Below, piece after piece: positions 1 to 10,774 of a stretch of DNA of 60,000 bases; positions within the stretch are counted from its first letter, which is position 1, and each line of letters opens with the position of its first letter. The position numbers were made by a program, and so were the translations under genes. The stretch is from Mesostigma viride (Eukaryota > Streptophyta > Mesostigmatophyceae > Mesostigmatales > Mesostigmataceae). The DNA lies in contig RPFO01000015.1 in assembly GCA_009746045.1 (NCBI GenBank), forward strand, positions 1,390,529 to 1,450,528, read 5' to 3'. The notes beneath the pieces are model-generated. The model was not told the DNA's origin. It saw only the letters and a program-made list of their open reading frames with translations, and searched no databases.

Positions 1-695
1 CCTTCACCGTACTAAGCTTGGGTCCACCGACCTCGCGATATGCAATGGATCCGAAGGCTGGGGGCTGCGACCGGGCCGGGGGAGAGATCCGGATCTGGCT
101 GGCGTGCCGTGCGTCCGCCGCACCTGTACAGACGAGGGGTGTTCGTACCCCGGGTCATCCAAGGCCACCCTACTGAAATTCAGGTTGCTGACGACAGCAG
201 GCGAGTGGACCATGCTGCTGTCATTCGCCCGTGGGCGCTGCGGTTTGGGGACAGGTCGCTGGACGGGTGTCTGAGTCTCCTCGTCGTGTGCGGTAGCGCT
301 TCTGTCATCCCCTAGCCGTGCCCGTGGCCTATGAGCTCCGAAGGGCGGGCCCTGTGCCCCTGGTTCCTCGATATCATCCCCGGCCACTTCCAAGTCGCCG
401 AATTCGCCATCTGCCCCGGTGTTCTCCCCGTCATCATCCGAATTCCACAACACCGTGGGTAACAGGGAAGTACTGCCGAAGGACACTCTACGTCTGCCCC
501 GGTGCATTGGGGCCGGCGGATGTCCCAGGGGGCGACCCCGCCCTGCCCAGGGATGCGATGGTCGCTCCGTGGCTGGTTGCCGATAACGGTAGTGCAGCGT
601 GTCTTCATTCTCGTGCCCGGGCTGCTCAGGGTACCGTGGCAGCAACTGTGACCTCGACTGGGGTTGTTGCTGCTGCGGTATCTGCTGCTGCTGCC

Positions 696-749
<54 letters not shown>
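1..749 (-). pseudogene. Gag-like retroelement protein, downstream part (runs off window)
   Basis: An open frame on the minus strand runs from the polyglutamine tract (CAG codons at 749-700, a looser Q-rich stretch to about 664) to the window edge. It encodes an arginine-rich region, a VSFGS motif, an acidic stretch (SDDDGENTGADGEF, then DDIEE) and the block NLNFSRVALDDPGYEHP. The same order, VSFAN, acidic run, NLNFSTITADDPGYDHP, occurs in the gag-like ORFs at 22.4-22.7 kb, so both belong to one retroelement gag family; that kinship is seen directly. No zinc knuckle is reached before the window ends. The frame is continuous with 3425-3607 once the LTR element at 750-3424 is set aside. Its function as nucleocapsid precursor is inferred. 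It could instead be a domesticated gag-derived gene. Confidence 0.6.
700..749 (+). repeat. CTG/CAG trinucleotide repeat, left half
   Basis: Pure CTG units (16 plus CT) abut the first base of the left LTR. On the minus strand they encode polyglutamine in the gag-like frame. The right half of the tract is at 3425-3469 (15 units), beyond the inserted element. Confidence 0.95.
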
Positions 750-750
<1 letters not shown>

Positions 751-1259
751 GTCAAGAATCCTGTCTTGAATATGCCCATTATGCTGACCGTGCAGAAATC
801 TATAATACGGGCAATTGTATTCGAGCCCTAATTAACAAATAGATATGCTCGGATAGTAGTACCTAAGTGGGATTTGTCCTATGTGAACGGACACTATGAC
901 TATGTGCCAAGTTGTACAATGGCACTAGGACCGTTGGTCACTATCTTCACCAGATTATAGTATTGTGTCATGTGCATGTCATACCATGCCGTACCGAGTC
1001 ATGCATGTGCATGCACCATGTTCCAACATACCATCTGTCGTTATCGACCCATTGTCGGCCCATGCGCATACCAGGGCCGCCGCCACCACTCACCTACCAT
1101 AATTACCAATGTTCACGCTACCTTGAGGTAGCCATGGAAAGCCACACCACATGGACGTAATAAATAATTTTCCTGGCTCCTGACGCTTAAGTCGGCAATG
1201 ATTCGTCACCGACAAATTATTACTTAAAGTCCCCATAATAATCACACATGCCTTTAACA
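750..1259 (+). repeat. Left LTR of the small LTR element
   Basis: It is 510 bp, TG...CA, and matches 2916-3424 except for a few substitutions and small indels (for example CGGCCCATGCGC here against CGGCCCATATATGCGC there), so the insertion is not brand new. Confidence 0.93.
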
Positions 1260-2915
1260 TGGCATCGGAGGTCCGGGGCAAGATCTTTCAACGGAATTAA
1301 CCAACCTCTAAGCGGCAGCTCACATTTTATTGAGCGCCTTGATCATAGTTTATATTTTCATGTACGGAGCAGCTTGGTCGAATTATTGTACTTGATACGA
1401 CCATGATTATGGCGCAGATGCTACCGTGAAATTCAAGGCTTTCAATCGACTTACTTCAACGTGTGGTAACACCAAATGTTCGGGGTGACACCTACCGTCG
1501 CGAAAATCCGTCAAGAATTTCCCAAGCTCCGGTGCGCAGGCCAGATCTACGCTTTTATACTTATATATGCCCGAAACTGATCAAACGCCAACATTTCTGT
1601 GATGGGGACGTCGGCACTGAAGCCTGGCACTCAAAAGGTGCCGGCTCTGGTTCCAGGCAGCGCCAGTGATTTTTTACATGGCAGCACACTTTTGGCCGAG
1701 TGCAGTGCGTTCAATCGGCGCGGGGTCACTGACGGGCTCCCACTGAGCCGCGCGAGCTGTGAGCATCGACGAGAAATCGGCGGAGCTGTTTACCTCAAGA
1801 ATTTTTCATGAGAACCGGTCTTTCTTTTGTACCGGCACCATTTCGCGTGGCATCAACATTCTTTTGGGCGCATTCTTTTAAACCGGAATTCTTTTTAAAC
1901 GGTCATCACTTCAAGAGCCCAGAGCCTGCCATGCTCCAAGTTTCCAAGAAAAAAGGGAACATTCCCTGGGTCCTGCTCTCAAGGCCAGCCTGCTGACACA
2001 GCTGCACACCACACTAAGGAGGGTGCTCACTAACCCCCACGTTGTTTTCAGCACTAGTTGCAGTTTTATAATTCAGTCACATTTAACTAGTTGCAGGCAC
2101 CACTAGCAGCAGTAACAGCTAGTTGCATTATCACGTGCCAGCACTAGACACCCACTAGCAACCAGTTGCCCCATAATGTAGGCAGCAGTAACAGCACAGT
2201 CCCATCAGCACCATCACACTGGCATCAACAAGCACAGCAGGCAACACCAGCAGGAACAGAGTACACTGCATAGTCCATGCAGGCAGCTACCCACACTTGC
2301 CTAGCCAGCAAGGAGAAGTAGTAGCACCCAGCAGCACATGCATGACTCTCCACCACAGGCGTAGAGTAGATAGTAGCTGCAGTCAGCTGCACGCACTTGT
2401 CTAGCTAGCAAGTAGCAGTCCAGCAACCAGCTCTACATCCTCACGTCACAGTTCACCTTGTAGTAGTTGCAGTAAGTTGCATCAAAACCTGTTGGCAAAC
2501 AAGTCAAAGTAGCACTACCAGCACCACAAAAGACACTGTACCCACACACTGCATAGATCGTGTGTGCACACACAACAGCTGACGTCACCGGTTTACCAGC
2601 ACCAGCACCGGTTTACCAGTACCCAACGTTTCCAGCTGCAACCCTGGCATCAACCAGTACCGGCTACAGTCTGCATCCAGACTCAACACTGAGCAACCAG
2701 TCTTTACAGTTTAAGAGCCTGTTTCCAGTTTGGCTCCACCCTCGTGTGGCGCACTCCATGTGACAATATGGGGCTACACAACCTTGCCCTCATTTTCTTG
2801 CTGTTTTATATCAAGACCAGGGTGTCGTGTAAGGAGGGAATCCACTTAGGTACCCGACTACCCTCGCCTAGGATCTAGCATTTGTATTTGTAGACAGCAT
2901 CATGTGCAAGGAGGG
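1260..2915 (+). other. Non-coding interior of the small LTR element
   Basis: It begins with the primer-binding site and ends with the purine tract. Between about 2030 and 2530 it is a patchwork of short imperfect repeats built on CACTAGTTGCAG, AGCAGTAACAGC and CCAGCAC. No retroviral-type protein motif was seen in any frame. Confidence 0.75.
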
Positions 2916-3423
2916 TGTCAAGAATCCTGTCTTGAATATGCCCATTATGCTGACCGTGCAGAAATCTATAATACGGGCAATTGTATTCGAGCCCTAATTA
3001 ACAAATAGATATGCTCGGATAGTAGTACCTAAGTGGGATTTGTCCTATGTGAACGGACACTATGACTATGTGCCAAGTTGTACAATGGCACTAGGACCGT
3101 TGGTCACTATCTTCACCAGATTATAGTATTGTGTCATGTGCATGTCATACCATGCCGTACCGAGTCATGCATGTGCATGCACCATGTTCCAACATACCAT
3201 CTGTCGTTATCGACCCATTGTCGGCCCATATATGCGCATACCAGGGCCGCCGCCACCACTCACCTACCATAATTACCAATGTTCACGCTACCTTGAGGTA
3301 GCCATGGAAAGCCACACCACATGGACGTAATAAATAATTTTCCTGGCTCCTGACGCTTGAGTCGGCAATGATTCGTCACCTACAAATTATTACGTCCCCA
3401 TAATAATCACACATGCCTTTAAC

Positions 3424-3424
<1 letters not shown>
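2916..3424 (+). repeat. Right LTR of the small LTR element
   Basis: It is 509 bp, the counterpart of 750-1259, and directly abuts the right half of the CTG tract. Confidence 0.93.

Positions 3425-3469
<45 letters not shown>
3425..3469 (+). repeat. CTG/CAG trinucleotide repeat, right half
   Basis: Fifteen CTG units begin directly after the right LTR. The first five bases, CTGCT, repeat the last five before the left LTR and so form the target-site duplication inside the microsatellite. Confidence 0.95.
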
Positions 3470-3471
<2 letters not shown>

Positions 3472-3767
3472 AACCCCCCTGGAGCATCTTCCGGTTACGC
3501 CTGTCTTCGCCTTGTTCTAATCTGGAGTCTAGATTGTCTGATGAGCCTCTAGGGTCCCGGGTCGCTGAATCGTGGGGAGCCTTCCGCAGGTCTCTCCATG
3601 ACCTCACCTCTATTTGTCCCTACTTGGACGTGCGGGGGTACCTCTACCACCTCTATACCTTGCTCGTGGTTGTCTACCTGTTCTATCTCTCTATTCTCGG
3701 ATTCTCTAATTGCTCTGTTCCCGTCTTCTGTCTCTCTGGCATTCCTTGTTTGGTTCCGTGTTGGCAT
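3425..3767 (-). pseudogene. Gag-like retroelement protein, upstream part
   Basis: This is the N-terminal side of the gene split by the LTR element at 750-3424. From 3607 down to 3425 the minus strand encodes a charged segment ending in KMLQGGF and 15 glutamines, in the same frame as the glutamine tract left of the insertion. Further upstream a Glu/Arg-rich segment (3767 to about 3549) lies in another frame, so a frameshift near 3560-3607 must be assumed to join them. The true start codon was not found. The split plus the frameshift make it a pseudogene. Confidence 0.5.
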
Positions 3768-6150
3768 GGTGCTCGTACCGGTACCTTACACTGCAGGCAA
3801 CACCTCCCCAGAAAGAAAGAGAGAGAGAGAGAGCAACCACCTACTATAGATCTATATATATAGGACCTAGTACTATGTTCCCTAGTAGTAATCCCCTCTT
3901 TTGTCTGCTAGAGCCAATGGTCAGCTGGGAGAAGGTAACTGTAACTGCTGTCCCCACCTCCTGACTGCTGTCTCCCTTGCTGTGCGTGGGTGGCTTAGAG
4001 CATTCACGAGTGGTGTGCAGACCCTCAGGCAATGGCATATGCTCCCTAACAAACCTATCTGCATCTATTACGTTATCAAACCCCTTCCACTTAGCATTAG
4101 TTAGAGACCCTAGACATTATCTTATCTTTGATATGTTCTTCACACGTCTTCCAACTATAAAATATGGCTGGTCTACCCTCACCCCCGTCATGGTCCACTG
4201 CATATAGTAAGGAAACCCAGATTGTCCACCCTTGTTTATTCTTCGCTTTCCTTTCAAAGACATATTGCATAGTAGGCTAGCAGAAGCGTGCAAGAAGGAG
4301 GAAAGGGGTTCCCAGGGATACCTCTAAGTGCAGTGACCTTTACCAAAAAACGCATCGAGGAAGAAGGACAGAATCTAACACAGCACACGCCCGAGCTCTC
4401 TGCGAACAAGGGCACATTACGCTACTCCCCTCCGCGGGGCTCACAGAGGTAAACACCGTCAACATAGTCGGCAACAGCCAGACGGTATCCACCCCAAGAC
4501 CCGTTGCAGGTCAAACAACGATGGGCGTCTCCGCGACGTCCATTGGCACAAACGACATAGAAACGCCTATAGAGAGCATAACATTTAACATAAACCCCCT
4601 ACGCGTGCGGTCCCGGAGAGAGGCAAGCACCTAAAAGGATAAATCTAAACTAGGGGACGTACCATCGTCAATGTCGTTGAGAACCCCTGAGATGGCCGCC
4701 ACCTGGTGTCGTTGAGAGCCGGAGCTCTAGCCGCCACTAGGTGTCGTTGAAAACAGGGGTAATGGCCGCTACTGTCGATAGCACCTCACCACAGGGCCAT
4801 GGATGGCCCCGCCGAGTATCCCGGACTGGCCGCTTGCTGTCTAGATCGTCGTTGAATCCCTTACGGGCTGGCCGCCGACCTGTCAGCAATCGTTGAGTAC
4901 CGGAACCTCTATCTACACCAAGCACCGCCTTGGTATCCTAATTGGCCTCGCTATAACCCTCTCCGCGAGAGTTAGTTAGCTAACCTCTCCAGCACATTTT
5001 ACCTCCGATAACCAGTGTTACGTGCCAACCCAGGTTCCTAGCCTGAGTTACGTAGCGAAAGATCCCCCATGCCGGAATTAGGAATAATCAAGGTAGCCTA
5101 ACGTAGATTGCGCTTCACGACGCGATCGAGTCGTGAGATATCTGGCACCGGCCGCGGCTTGATGCCAAGCTAATTGTTACACACTTATATTGGCTAGCAA
5201 TACCAATTACAAATGGATAGTTGCCCCAGGTTTAATATGAAGGCGTCATCGCATTTTACATTCATCAAACCAAGAGGACGAGACTCTCGTCCTCAGACCA
5301 ATTTCACCTAGGTCTGCCACCAAGCTGGCAAGGGGCGCCGACATGGCGCCGACCTTCCAAAGCATGCAGTCCACACAAGATCCTCGAGTCGACATCGACC
5401 CTCGCCTACAGAATCCACGCATGAGTACAATATCTCAACCAGCTATAAAGTACGCAGCGCGGCGCGACTGCACCGGCCCCTAGAAGAATCGCATACAACA
5501 ACCTAGGCCCAAAATAACTGGTCCGAATCACACAAGCTATCATAGTTCCATACAAAAGTCCTGACCAAGGGACAATTCCCAAATTAGGTCCCGAAATGAG
5601 TCCCAAAGTCCTACGGACTATGACAACAAGCCAAAATACATAATTTATTCCATTGTTGCGTCCGTTCTAAAGGGCCGGCACGCAACAGTGGGACACAACA
5701 ACAACAACAACAACAGCATAGCTTTGTAGCGGGTCCGGACTTGGCAAAAAGTGGCCTCCTGCGCGGCAGTGCTTCGCTTATAGCTGGATCCGCCGGATTT
5801 TAGGCGCGGATCCGCACGGATTCGGTGGCACTTTGACGTGTCGGGTGCGGATCCGCACGCCGGCTGGCCCCTACTAATAAGTGCCGGCGCGGCGAGTGGC
5901 CATGCCTGGCTCGTGGTGGGCCAGGTGGGGTCACATATGTGGCTTGGGTAACAACAACAATACAGGCTGGTTAGGCCAAAAGAGTCGAAATTGTGTAAGG
6001 TGCCCTTAACTTTTTACACACTTTTCAAAAAATAGTGCAAAATAGCTCAAAATTCGTGAAAAAATATTTTTAAAACATCTATGTTGAGAAAATGCCACTT
6101 TTGCTGACCAAACTACCGCTAAACAAGCATATTGTGTTTCCCCTGGTTAA
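3768..6150. other. Intergenic stretch with small repeats, no gene recognised
   Basis: No ORF here resembles a known protein. It holds an AG dinucleotide run near 3814-3832, an imperfect unit of about 35 bp starting TGTCGTTGA repeated at 4671, 4707 and 4742 with weaker copies after it, a perfect 10-bp hairpin with one-base centre at 5274-5294 (GAGGACGAGA, then TCTCGTCCTC), a CAA run at 5697-5713 and GGATCCGC-containing palindromes at about 5785-5865. The last 150 bp are AT-rich and lead into the left end of the Kolobok-type element. Confidence 0.6.
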
Positions 6151-6172
6151 GTTAAGGGGACCGGTTGGTTCT
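6151..6172 (+). repeat. Left inverted terminal repeat of the Kolobok-type element
   Basis: It reads GTTAAGGGGACCGGTTGGTT followed by CT, and includes the TTAA target copy at 6152-6155. Its inverse lies at 17643-17664. Confidence 0.85.
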
Positions 6173-6744
6173 AACCACCCCAAAAGTGAACTCATGAATG
6201 TAGTAATAACATTGTAAGTCCACATGATATGTCCAGATTTGAGTTTGGGGCATCAAAACAACATGTTTGGGCATGCATCCCCCCACCTGTAGGGTTCATG
6301 ACCCCTGGCTATACACCGGATGCCAGCATAATACGCTAAACCATAGGGTCCATGGCACCTAGTGCCTAGGTGCATGGCAAGACCAAATTCAATCTGCCAT
6401 GATATTTTCTTTAAGTTCCCACTGTTTACAAAAAACCTGGCTAGTTGGGTCCCAAAAATGGTACTTCAAACTAGTAGATGATAAATTTTGACCTAAAAAG
6501 GGTCTTTTTTAGCACGTAAAAAAATAAATCAAATCAATAACACATGTTATATGGCCAGTGGGGATAAAATCAAATATTACATGGTGGGAAATGCATACTG
6601 ACCAATTTTCAGCTCAATCTGACCAGTAAAACACATATATGATCATGGTTATAGCCCTTTTCAGGACTTTGAAAAAACTGGAAAAACTGTCAATCAAGCA
6701 CACTGTTGGCCCCCGTGTCATCACATGCTGCACAAAACCAGGGA

Positions 6745-7400
6745 TCACCAGGCACGGTGGACAGCGTCAAGCGTGAAACCCAAGCACAACATGTGGCCCC
6801 CATGGTCGCCCGGATCCTGGTTGGAACACAAGAGAAAGGGGTTCACCTTCTTGTGCTCTGCACCGCCACACACCGTGCAGAGCACACTGTCACTGCCACT
6901 GTCACTGGCTTCCCCCCCCCCTTCCTGCCCCGCCACGGGCTGCCCGTAGATGGCATAGCCACTGCCATGCTCATACTCCCCCCCGGCCTTGTTATCCTTC
7001 CACTTGCCCCCCTGGGCCTCAGTTTTTTTCTTCTTGCGCAGCCTGCGCCAGTTTGGGTCCCTCTTCTTGGCCTGCTGGCGTGCCCTCTCCAGCTTGAGGG
7101 AGGCCAGCTGCTCCTCCACAGCCGGTGTGACCGTGATGCCCAGCTTGTTGGCAATTGGCTTCCACCACTCCTCGCCCAGCTGCACCTTGAGCACGCCCTG
7201 CATGGCAGCAACAGGCCAGCGTGTGTGAGCAAAGGCCCCCTCCCCAAGAGGGAGACACTTGACCTGCTGGCTGTGGTGGAACTCATTGAGGTTTGTGTGG
7301 TTGTCGTGTTTGCACGCCTTGAGGAGCGAGGGGGTGGTGTACTTTTGCCACACACAGTTCACCATCCCCCACACATCCAGGACCACCCCCTTGGAGGTGC
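6745..7400 (-). pseudogene. Kolobok-type transposase, C-terminal part
   Basis: This minus-strand frame continues the transposase broken at 15414. It carries conserved aromatic and charged residues (GEEWWKPIANKLG), a basic stretch (KKRDPNWRRLRKKKK) and a C-terminal Cys/His cluster, CTVC, LLC, GDHGGH and ML-C, with spacing like a zinc-binding module, ending with a stop at 6745. Residues before position 7400 in the longer open frame are LTR sequence, not transposase. The split by the copia-like element, plus frameshifts in the other part, makes this a dead copy. The zinc-binding role is inferred from spacing only. Confidence 0.72.
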
Positions 7401-8097
7401 AGTTAACGCCAAGCGCATTGGCGTGATCCTGATTTGGCATATCTCTGCGATTCCAGCGGCACCGGAACGAGTTCATTCCGACAAGTATCAAGAAAGTTAT
7501 GGCGTTCCGACTTCCCGGTCGCGCGCGAGCGCAAGCCGGCTGTTCTTCTAAGTCGGACGTGAATATTTGCCGACGACATATGGGGTCGACAGTAATTCCT
7601 GGGCTGACAGGAATTAGGTGCTGAACCTGCGACGGTATTGGGTTAATACGTCGTACGCAGGAAATAGGAACCTTAACCTGTGGTCTGGTGGTACCGCAGG
7701 CCTAGTCCTGGACTTCTAGGTGCAGATGCAATAATCACTGTGGTGACTGTACTCTGTGGTCACTGTGCCTGTATGGCAGACCTACTGTATAGGAACTGGG
7801 CGCTGTACAGGTAGTGAATACTGTACCGGGGTGTTATTACTGAGCAGGCCTCCTAGGCTGCTCAGGACTAGCAAGCACAGTGCACAAGTATATAAACAAT
7901 AGGCCAGTGCCAAATGGGCATCTCTTGCGAGCCCGCCTCACGTGTTGTGCCTTGACTTGGCAAGCGCGTGTACAAGCCTCAAGTGTGTGAGCGCTGTAAC
8001 ATTATCCAATTTTAACAAAGCTCCGTTTCCAACCATATTCACACATTGCTGCATTGCAACCATATCCTTCACATTGCGTTTGCTAAGAACGTTAACT
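7401..8097 (+). repeat. Left LTR of the copia-like element
   Basis: It is 697 bp with the terminal heptamers AGTTAAC and GTTAACT as perfect inverted repeats. It matches 14717-15413 with few differences, pointing to a fairly recent insertion. Confidence 0.93.
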
Positions 8098-8190
8098 CAA
8101 ATTACAACCAGTCTCAGCGGAACGGCCAGGAGGGTCGTTGCCGGTTGCGGTGTGCAGCGTTGACGACGCGAGGAGCTCGTCCGGTGGTGA

Positions 8191-9224
8191 ATGGTGCAGG
8201 AAGAACAACGGCAGCAGGATTTCCGGTTTCGGCAGTCTGCTGGGGGTTCGATTTCGCCTGAATTGCGTCGTGTCGTTCGGGATCTATCTTTATTGCTTGC
8301 AGATCGTCCGCCTGTTAATCGCAGCTTCGTGCAATTCGTCGACGACCAGGTCGAAGATTGGGAGCGAATTCTGCGGCACGTACAAACCATCGTCATTCCG
8401 GAGCACCGGAGCATCGACGACCTCGAGCAGGAGCTTCACGGGTTGGTCGGCATCCAGACGGTGATTACAGCAGTAGCTGAGCGAGTGCGGACGGAGTTGG
8501 CGGCAAGGCGAGGCGAGGTTGCGGAGGCAGCTGGCGCAGGGCGACACGAGTTTGTGCCGACAGCAGCGGGTGCGGGTGTACCACGTACTTTCGCAGGCGT
8601 AATCGGCGACGAGGGTGTTGCAGCGGGACCAGTTAGGCGTGAACGACGCGGAGCGGAGCACTACAGGCGGCTTGCAGAGGTCGGGGCGACAGCGGAAGCC
8701 ATCACCGGAGGACAGCGCGCGGCAAGAGTCGGCAGGTTTCCGGAGCGAGCAAGAGTTCCTTTTCAGGAACTGCCCCCCCCTTCGCGTTCGTGTGACGCGT
8801 TGGGAAGAGTTTGCACCTCTTGGTACGATAGTGACCTTGAGGTGGGAGCAGGGGCGTCGCTGGGCTAGGCGACGAGGCACTTGGCGACCACGAGGTGCCA
8901 AGATACAATCCGCGGGGTGCCAACGACGGGTTGTCACCTGTCTACTATACCAACGGTGACGATTCAGTCATCGCGGGCCGACAGCGGGTCGACGACGGCG
9001 CAGCGGGTAGCAGGGTGCCAGAGCTGATTGTGGTGAGCGACAGACGACAGCGACAAGGAGAACCAGGACGCGCCTGGGGCCAGCCGTGGTGGTCTTGCCT
9101 GAGTGGTAACACTTGGCACTTTCCTTTCTTGTTCAGTAGCTTATATTGCTTTAATTGCTGCTTGGCCACTTGGCTGGCTGTAGCAGATCTGAACAGAGGC
9201 CATCATGGAGTGAGGGAGCTATGA
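8191..9224 (+). pseudogene. Copia-like gag, N-terminal region with frameshifts
   Basis: From 8191 a plus-strand frame encodes a helical, charged protein (MVQEEQRQQDFRFRQ, then ELRRVVRDLSLLLADR) to 8868. Overlapping open frames at 8615-8959 and 8895-9224 continue the coding character, so one or more small indels seem to have broken a longer frame. No domain is recognised here; its place between the left LTR and the CCHC-bearing frame suggests the N-terminal part of gag. A spliced arrangement cannot be excluded. Confidence 0.4.
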
Positions 9225-9240
9225 CCAACAAGCGGGCTTT

Positions 9241-10379
9241 ATGGGCTTGCGCGGCGCGGCGCTGGGATGGATGGACGCGATGGACGCGGTGGACGCGATG
9301 GACGCGGGGACGGCCAGGCGCTGGGAGACCAGGCTGGTGCCAGATAATCAGAGCCAAGGATCGCAGGGCGGTCAGAACGCGCCAGCCGCAGATCAAGCGG
9401 CGCCTAAGCGACCGACCGTGGCTGAGGGGTACGCGGTGCTAGGCCAGTTTCAGTCCATCAAGGACAATTGGCAGCCCCGGGATGCTGAGAGGATGTTAGA
9501 GGACATGAACTTGTACACGGAGATATACAACGGTGACAAGCTTCGCATCCTGGCGTCTAGTGCCTACATAAGGCAGTCGGCGAGGCGGCTGTTCAAGTTT
9601 GTTCGGGAGCGACACGCGGCGGGGGACACCTGGGCGGCGTTTATGACGCGACTCAGGTGTTCCTGAGTGACAAGAGGACCATAGATGGGTCCCACCTGAA
9701 GCAAGAATACCTGGACTACAAGCCCATCAAGGGGCAGCTAGTGGTCCACGCCTTTGAAGACTTCGTCAAGCTGAGGGAGGACGCCATGGCCAAGGGCTTC
9801 TTCGTCGCAGATCGGATGGCCATGGGCGACTTTCTCAAGTCGCTGCAGCTGGATCCGGTCACCATGGATAATGTGACCATCCACATGCGACAGGTCCATG
9901 GCTGGGCAGCCATGACGGACCAGTTGTATGAGTGTTTCAGCGGCAAGTACGTGGGTGGTAAGCGCCCTCGTCAGGGTGATGAGGAGGCCACTGAACCCAC
10001 GGTTAAGTCCATGAGGGGATCGGGCCACGGGGGCCCAGCGCCCTCGAGAGGGCCTGAGACCTCTTCAAGGGGTCGAGGAAGGTCCAGGAGGGGGCGTGAC
10101 AGAAGGGCTGGACGGGGGACCCCGCCGAAGTCGGGACATCCACAGTCCCAGTTTGACTTCAAGAGGGTGGGTGGTCCTCCCAAGGCTGGGCCCAGCAGTG
10201 GGACCTCACGGGACATCAGTCAGGTGGAATGTTATTTCTGCCAGGGGAAGGGTCACTTCAGGAATGAGTGTCCCTCGTACCTGAGGCAGGAAGGTCAGAG
10301 CAAGCCAGCTCAGGGTGGCAGCAAGGACAAGGCTGGTCCATCCCAGGACAAGGGCAAGGGCAAGGCTGCTGATCATTGA
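9241..10379 (+). pseudogene. Copia-like gag with CCHC zinc knuckle, one frameshift
   Basis: The first frame (9241-9666) starts with a repetitive MDAMDAVDAMDAG and runs into YIRQSARRLFKFVRERHAAG. The next frame (from about 9640, to 10379) continues with VFLSDKRTIDGSHLKQEYL, an RG/GR-rich linker and CYFCQGKGHFRNEC, a C-x2-C-x4-H-x4-C nucleocapsid knuckle that binds RNA during packaging. The frames join if one T is missing near 9642 (AAF, then YDATQVF), so this is best read as a one-base deletion rather than programmed frameshifting. The frame stops at TGA (10377-10379). The same frame stays open to 10910. Confidence 0.8.
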
Positions 10380-10774
10380 CTTGAGCCTGCACACATCCCT
10401 GAACCCTGGAGGGTGCCCCCAGGGGTGTGTAATGAAGCTGCTAGTGACAGCAGTGAGGGGCAGCCCCATGCTCTAGTGAAAGAGCCTATTGGACACGATG
10501 GGGCAAGCTTGGTTACCACAGAGAGTATGCCAGCTGTAGCTGCAGTGGTTACTCGCCAACGTGCCCGCCATGGCGGTGCTGAGCCTGAGGTAGGACCTGG
10601 TGATGTGGACCCAGGTGGATCTCAGAAGCATTCTGACCGTGCAGGACTGGCACAGGATGGTCAGGATGAGGATAGGGCTGGAGACAGTCTGACAGGCACG
10701 ACCCTGGTGCCTCCTGTACATAAGGGATCTGTACATACCTTGAGTGCTAATAATGACAATAAAAGTTTTCTCTC

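Larger units (their letters stand above)
750..3424 (+). mobile_element. Complete small non-autonomous LTR retrotransposon (TRIM/LARD-like)
   Basis: Two nearly identical direct repeats of about 510 bp (750-1259 and 2916-3424) each start with TG (TGTCAAGAATCC) and end with CA (CCTTTAACA). Directly after the left LTR, at 1260, is TGGCATCGGAGGTCCGGG, which has the form of a primer-binding site because a tRNA 3' end finishes in CCA. Directly before the right LTR is a purine run, GCAAGGAGGG, a polypurine tract. The element is flanked by the 5-bp duplication CTGCT. The 1.66-kb interior has no ORF resembling gag or pol, so the element must have been moved by another element's enzymes. Plus orientation follows from primer site and purine tract. 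Confidence 0.92.

Noticed and set aside
312-842. Plus-strand polyalanine ORF and minus-strand polyserine ORF across the CTG tract
   Set aside because: They are other frames of the CTG repeat. Only the polyglutamine frame joins sequence with a relative elsewhere in the window.
6706-7551. 281-codon plus-strand ORF over the Kolobok region
   Set aside because: It is antisense to the transposase C-terminus, whose motifs make sense on the minus strand, and its end lies in the LTR.
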